A DNA stretch of 25,371 bases from positions 1 to 25,371 of the forward strand of contig JAJYVC010000007.1 in NCBI GenBank assembly GCA_021792235.1, read 5' to 3'. The notes beneath the pieces were generated by a model, which worked only from the letters and a program-made list of their open reading frames with translations, searched no databases and was not told the DNA's origin. The stretch's first letter is position 1; every line of letters starts with the position of its first letter. Of this stretch, positions 22,186-25,371 are shown one piece after another. The DNA comes from Microcaldota archaeon (GTDB lineage Archaea; Micrarchaeota; Micrarchaeia; Micrarchaeales; CABMGC01). The translations under genes were made by a program, and so were the position numbers.

Positions 22186-22284
22186 ATGGGCTTGAATCGA
22201 ACTGGCAATGCAAGCCATGAATACGGACATAGGGAAATGCTCTATTGTAATGCAGGAAGAATTGATTGGGAATTTCCAATATAA
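22186..22284 (+). CDS. Candidate 32-codon small ORF
   Basis: ATG 22186 to TAA 22282-22284, peptide beginning MGLNRTGNASHEYGHREM. A good Shine-Dalgarno GGTGA (22177-22181) sits 4 nt upstream, and the ORF follows the 240-residue gene by 24 nt, so it could be translated from the same mRNA. No homology is recognised and chance is possible. Confidence 0.3.
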   Translation: MGLNRTGNASHEYGHREMLYCNAGRIDWEFPI

Positions 22285-22310
22285 TCTAAGAATTGTATCT
22301 GAAGAAAACT

Positions 22311-22319
22311 CATAAATTA
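22311..22319 (+). promoter_or_regulatory. TATA box of the 105-residue gene
   Basis: CATAAATTA, centred 28 nt before ATG 22343: leaderless spacing. Confidence 0.5.
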
Positions 22320-22342
22320 TGTTCTGTGCGATTTAGCTTTGT

Positions 22343-22660
22343 ATGCACGCAGAGAATCTAAAGAGGACAGAGAGGGTTGCAGACATCTTGGCAAAGAAGG
22401 CGGATTTGCTGCTTGTTGCAGGCAACACCACATTAGCATATCACCTCTTCAGAGAGGCATTCAACAGGTACAGGTATCTGCACGAAGGCAATAATGAAAA
22501 TGTAGAACTTCTCAGCAAGACGATCGGCTGTTTTTACCTGATGCAAAGGGCCGATGCTCAGGCATTTGATACTGATTTTCCCAACGGCACGGTGTTTATC
22601 GACGACACAGGGCCGCATAGCAAACTCATATTCCTTGACATTACATTAAGGAGAAAATAA
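22343..22660 (+). CDS. Small protein with N-terminal TPR-like helices, unknown
   Basis: 105 residues. ADILAKKADLLLVAGNTTLA, YHLFREAFNRYRYL and NVELLSKTIGCFYLMQRADA look like two TPR-like helix pairs, related in pattern to the 186-residue protein of the LRV operon (GADMLLGNGFYDEAHDLYRI). The last 30 residues turn strand-like (GTVFIDDTGPHSKLIFLDIT). No named family. Confidence 0.6.
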   Translation: MHAENLKRTERVADILAKKADLLLVAGNTTLAYHLFREAFNRYRYLHEGNNENVELLSKTIGCFYLMQRADAQAFDTDFPNGTVFIDDTGPHSKLIFLDITLRRK

Positions 22661-22745
22661 TCTTAGATTTTCTAATACTTTATTGTAATAGCGCACGATA
22701 ATGCCAAAATAACAGCTTGGCCAACAATACTGTGCAATTTCGCTG

Positions 22746-22757
22746 TATTTTAATATG
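22746..22757 (+). promoter_or_regulatory. TATA box of the PRTase-like gene
   Basis: TATTTTAATATG, centred 28 nt before ATG 22779. The earlier ATG (22755) lies inside the box and cannot be the leaderless start. Confidence 0.5.
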
Positions 22758-22778
22758 AATCTTCAGATAAATATAGAT

Positions 22779-23471
22779 ATGTCAAATGTCATAGCAAGCA
22801 TTAAAAGAGAGAGAAGGCGTTGGACGCAGCTTTTCGACCCGTCAACTCACGCCGAAGTAAAAGAGAGCATACGCTGTGAGTACAGGTCTGAGATCAGGAC
22901 CGCAGAAGACCGGCAATTTTTTGATAAACTTGTGAGAGATGTTCCACGACTTTATGAATCTCCGGAATCTACTATAATTCAGGTAAAGCAGGCTGTTGCA
23001 GAGCATGATATAGGTGAAAATGCACTAGTCATAGCAGTAATGGCAAGCGGATATCAGAATGGGTTGGAGGTCTACTCCTGCCTTCTTGCTGCAGGATTAA
23101 ACGCAAAGCTGGCTCTGGTTGGATATTCTACTGGCTTCTATGATAAGACTAAGGTATTTAGGGATGGCACAAGCATGATAGGTAAAATATATGTTCCAGA
23201 ATGGCACCTGGAAGAGATTGCAGGTCATTCCAGCACAGTTGTATTCGTTGATAGTGTGGTGGATAGTGGCTTGACAATAGCAACTATAGCCACAAACCTC
23301 TCTGCAAAGGTCGGCATAAGTGGTGCAATGTACGACACTTTTGATGGGATAAACTTTGAGAGCGTTAATAATCATATTAAGAAATTTGTTAAGGTACCTG
23401 ATGTCGAAATAGTTACAGAAAATTGTAAGGCTAAACAAGATAAGGCGTTCGGCGAGCTGCAACGCGCGTGA
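22779..23471 (+). CDS. Phosphoribosyltransferase-fold protein
   Basis: 230 residues. VVFVDSVVDSGLTIATIATN (about 154-173) matches the PRPP-binding loop of type I phosphoribosyltransferases ('vvlvDDvvtTGxT'), with the second Asp replaced by Ser. ALVIAVMASGYQNGLEVYSC is the preceding strand-helix, and the N-terminal 60 residues are an added helical, basic region. The altered loop means either an unusual substrate or a non-catalytic sensor. Start 22779 is chosen from the TATA box; 22755 would add 8 residues. It stands alone at the end of the island. Confidence 0.7.
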   Translation: MSNVIASIKRERRRWTQLFDPSTHAEVKESIRCEYRSEIRTAEDRQFFDKLVRDVPRLYESPESTIIQVKQAVAEHDIGENALVIAVMASGYQNGLEVYSCLLAAGLNAKLALVGYSTGFYDKTKVFRDGTSMIGKIYVPEWHLEEIAGHSSTVVFVDSVVDSGLTIATIATNLSAKVGISGAMYDTFDGINFESVNNHIKKFVKVPDVEIVTENCKAKQDKAFGELQRA

Positions 23472-24095
23472 TTTCAATGAAATTATTGGAATACCTAAAA
23501 TAATATTAGTAAGATCACGCAAATATAAATCGTACAAGTTAGAAATGCATAAGGCTTTCATTTTGATGAAATCAGTAGGCATTAGCTTATATAAAATATC
23601 TATTCCATATTTCTGGAATGAAAATGCGTTTCCTTAAAGCCTAGCATTCCGGATTTTTGGAAAAGGCCTTGTTTTAGTGATGGCACCTGGCTTGAGGCAA
23701 AAACTAGCCATCAAACAATTGATTTATTCGTGGGGGACATTTTATACCAGATATATGGAAAGCAAAGAGTTCATATCGAAAATATGAAATGCAATTTTAC
23801 CTGATTGGAAAATAGTGAAAGTGTAACTTAATGGATCTTTCGACGTTAAAATCTCGCTAGGAAAATGGCCTTGCAAGACGCAATATTTTTCATTTGAGTA
23901 TTTACATGGCTGGTTAAATACGCGCTCTAAGCTCAATTAAACAGAATAGCAGATTCTCTTTGAATTTCTAAATATTTCTTAGTTATCTGTTCTTAAGGAT
24001 TAGCATTTAGAAACTATCTTAGAAATTCTAAGATAGTTTAGTTTTCCTATTTACTAATTAGGTAATGGATTATCTCTCTAGCCATACTGCACCAG
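23472..24095. other. AT-rich 624-nt region without a convincing gene
   Basis: Only short ORFs, none resembling a protein. It holds a consensus TATA box (CTTATATAAAA, 23586-23596) followed about 27 nt later by an ATG with only eight codons (23618-23644). Downstream are paired segments GATGGC (23680-23685)/GCCATC (23708-23713). A large palindrome lies at 24011-24039. It could hold a small RNA, decayed gene or regulatory/attachment DNA. Confidence 0.5.
24011..24039. repeat. 29-nt near-perfect palindrome
   Basis: AAACTATCTTAGAA (24011-24024) and TTCTAAGATAGTTT (24026-24039) are exact reverse complements around a single A. A second overlapping pair, TTTCTAAAT (23965-23973) and ATTTAGAAA (24005-24013), nests outside. 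It is followed by AGTTTTCC. Candidates are a terminator for the convergent genes, an operator or a recombination site. Confidence 0.6.
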
Positions 24096-24815
24096 TTATA
24101 TCTTATAGATGAAATTCGCAGTTTTTACTCCTTCAACTACTTTTGATTTATAAACTCCACCAGGCATGCCTCTTACCATTACAATAGATATTATGTCATC
24201 TTCACTGATGCCGCCGGCTACGAGATGCGATATGATGTTTGCCCTTATTGTGTAATCAGAGTAGAGCCCTATGCTCATCCTGCTCAGGTCAACGTTCTCA
24301 AGATTTGGCGGATCAACATGCAGCGCACCTACTATGACTACATTCTGCCCTTCATGCGCCATGTTTTTCATTATGTATTCTGCCCATTTTGAAACTCTCT
24401 TCTCTTCATCGTCAACTGACCTGACGACCACCCCTCTTTCCTCCTTTGCCAAGTCTATTCCATGTATTGCTGCTCCTGACAGTATGCAGCTCTCCAGAAG
24501 CCTGTCATATTTTGCACTATTCCACGCATAAACGCCACTTCGTTTTAACGAATCACCTTCTACTGAGAAATCTCCCCTGATGAGCGCCTCTGCGAATATA
24601 ACGTTCCCCATATGTACGAATGGTTCCACTAGGTTTAATGCCAGGGGATCGGAATGTATTTCTCCTATTACTATAAATCTCTTCGAAGAAGCCCCCTTCA
24701 CAAACTCGCTCATGTCTACGTGTGTCGGTATCAGTGGCCCAGAATGTCTCATGGCGCTTGCCAATTCTTGCGTCTTGTGATCTATTTTATGCCTGAAAAT
24801 ACCCACATCTATCAC
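24096..24815 (-). CDS. TraB/ChaN (Tiki)-like fold protein
   Basis: 239 residues. Motif order fits the ChaN/TraB/GumN superfamily: FIVIGEIHSDP (47-57, G51-E52-x-H54), VIFAEALIRG (72-81, E76), IHGIDLAKEERG (118-129), EEKRVSKWAEYI (R140) and VVIVGALHVDP (159-169, G163 and H166). The family includes metal-dependent hydrolase-like or haem-binding proteins; the GE.H and G..H residues are intact here. No signal peptide or transmembrane helix, so cytoplasmic. A TATA-like AGTTAAAATA on the minus strand (24836-24845) gives a leaderless start at 24815. It is related in fold to the C-terminal part of the 1686-2987 ankyrin fusion. Confidence 0.75.
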   Translation of the reverse strand: MIDVGIFRHKIDHKTQELASAMRHSGPLIPTHVDMSEFVKGASSKRFIVIGEIHSDPLALNLVEPFVHMGNVIFAEALIRGDFSVEGDSLKRSGVYAWNSAKYDRLLESCILSGAAIHGIDLAKEERGVVVRSVDDEEKRVSKWAEYIMKNMAHEGQNVVIVGALHVDPPNLENVDLSRMSIGLYSDYTIRANIISHLVAGGISEDDIISIVMVRGMPGGVYKSKVVEGVKTANFIYKI

Positions 24816-24945
24816 TTATTTATGGCATTTTCACCTATTTTAACTTGACTCATATTTTCAATACATATAACTGCCATTGTTAATTTGTAATGCATTTATG
24901 TGCGGTATCTGAAGGTTTTACGTCTCTTAACGGCCACATTACAAT

Positions 24946-24955
24946 GTTAATAAAG
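24946..24955 (+). promoter_or_regulatory. Probable TATA box of the last gene
   Basis: GTTAATAAAG, 35-40 nt before ATG 24989. Confidence 0.35.
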
Positions 24956-24988
24956 TATGCTTTCCCATTCCTATTCAAGGGATAAATT

Positions 24989-25371
24989 ATGGCAAAAAAT
25001 GAAAAGAATACAGTAGGTTTCGTACTGCAGTTCCTGGGCGGCCTTATATTCCTGGCCGTTGTTGCGCAGTTGTGGAGCGTAGCTGGAGTCGTGTCGCCTC
25101 CGTCAGGATGGGTCGGGGGACTGTTCGGCGCGCCGTTCATAGCCACAGTGCTCTATGCAGGTTCTGTCCTTGGTGCAATATCGCTGCTCTTTGTTAGCTT
25201 CTCTCAGCTCGGAAAAGCGCCGAGATATGCAGGATGGAGAGCCATAAAGACAGCATCCATGGTTGGTTTCGCGCTTGCGGTGTTGACAGTAAGCAATGTT
25301 GCATTGCTTGCGACAACAGTGCTCGGATTTCTTGTAGGAACCGCTGGGGCAGTCACTGCACTAATGAAGAT
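24989..25371 (+). CDS. Multispanning membrane protein, truncated by the window end
   Basis: 127 codons without a stop; the gene continues past the window. After a charged start (MAKNEKNT), three hydrophobic segments are visible: about 9-34 (VGFVLQFLGGLIFLAVVAQL), 48-72 (FIATVLYAGSVLGAISLLFV) and 90-125 (GFALAVLTVSNVALLATTVL and on). Gly/Ala/Val-rich helices with a short basic loop (GKAPRYAGWRAIK) between. No transporter signature is recognised in the part seen. Convincing codon usage and a TATA-like element upstream. Confidence 0.75.
   Translation, partial: MAKNEKNTVGFVLQFLGGLIFLAVVAQLWSVAGVVSPPSGWVGGLFGAPFIATVLYAGSVLGAISLLFVSFSQLGKAPRYAGWRAIKTASMVGFALAVLTVSNVALLATTVLGFLVGTAGAVTALMK

Noticed and set aside
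23600..23740. Box C/D or H/ACA guide RNA after the TATA box at 23586
   Set aside because: One C-like motif (GTGATGG near 23677), but no D box at a suitable distance and no convincing H/ACA structure.
23742..23936. A 64-codon minus-strand frame in the long gap
   Set aside because: No start context or promoter, and its composition looks like AT-rich non-coding DNA.
1..25371. tRNA or rRNA genes and insertion sequences
   Set aside because: No T-loop (GGTTCGAATCC-like) with a matching acceptor stem was found, no rRNA segment and no transposase. Intron-split tRNAs could be missed by eye.

Overview
The window is archaeal. The core genes are archaeal in type: an Alba chromatin protein, an archaeal AspRS, an endonuclease Q (EndoQ)-like PHP nuclease, a membrane-anchored Lon-like S16 protease and a UbiA prenyltransferase. 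Many transcription units begin with a TATA box (box A) about 25-28 nt before the start codon, as in leaderless archaeal mRNAs, while internal genes use Shine-Dalgarno motifs. Small compact genes and many ankyrin/TPR-like proteins beside housekeeping genes fit a DPANN-type archaeon, possibly Micrarchaeota (inference, moderate to low confidence).

Layout. 1-1600: tandem hairpins, a ribbon-helix-helix/PemK-MazF toxin-antitoxin pair, an exported Asn/Ser/Thr-rich protein and two TATA boxes that lead only to micro-ORFs. 1686-5868 (minus): a three-gene operon of MoxR ATPase, VWA protein and an ankyrin protein fused to a TraB/ChaN (Tiki)-like domain. 6087-13646: the core block, with alba, a CBS protein, the aspS/adenosine_kin/nth/EndoQ operon, Lon-like protease, HIT protein and UbiA. 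13699-14228: a small membrane protein coupled to a rhodanese-like protein.

14403-23471: an accessory island dominated by solenoid-type proteins. It holds two coupled ankyrin proteins, an LRV-like/TPR-like/LRV-like operon, an opposite-strand operon of two orphan proteins plus a kinase-fold protein, a leader ORF/winged-helix/ankyrin unit, several small helical orphans and a phosphoribosyltransferase-like protein. After a 620-nt AT-rich gap with a 29-nt near-perfect palindrome comes a second Tiki-fold protein (minus strand) and the start of a multispanning membrane protein that runs off the window.

How the genes may work together. The MoxR/VWA pair is expected to be a chaperone-like ATPase with its metal-binding adaptor, and the ankyrin-Tiki protein is a plausible third partner. 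The island looks like a lineage-specific protein-interaction system with one transcription regulator, one kinase-like and one PRTase-like protein. Its function cannot be read from sequence alone. No tRNA, rRNA, CRISPR array or insertion sequence was recognised.
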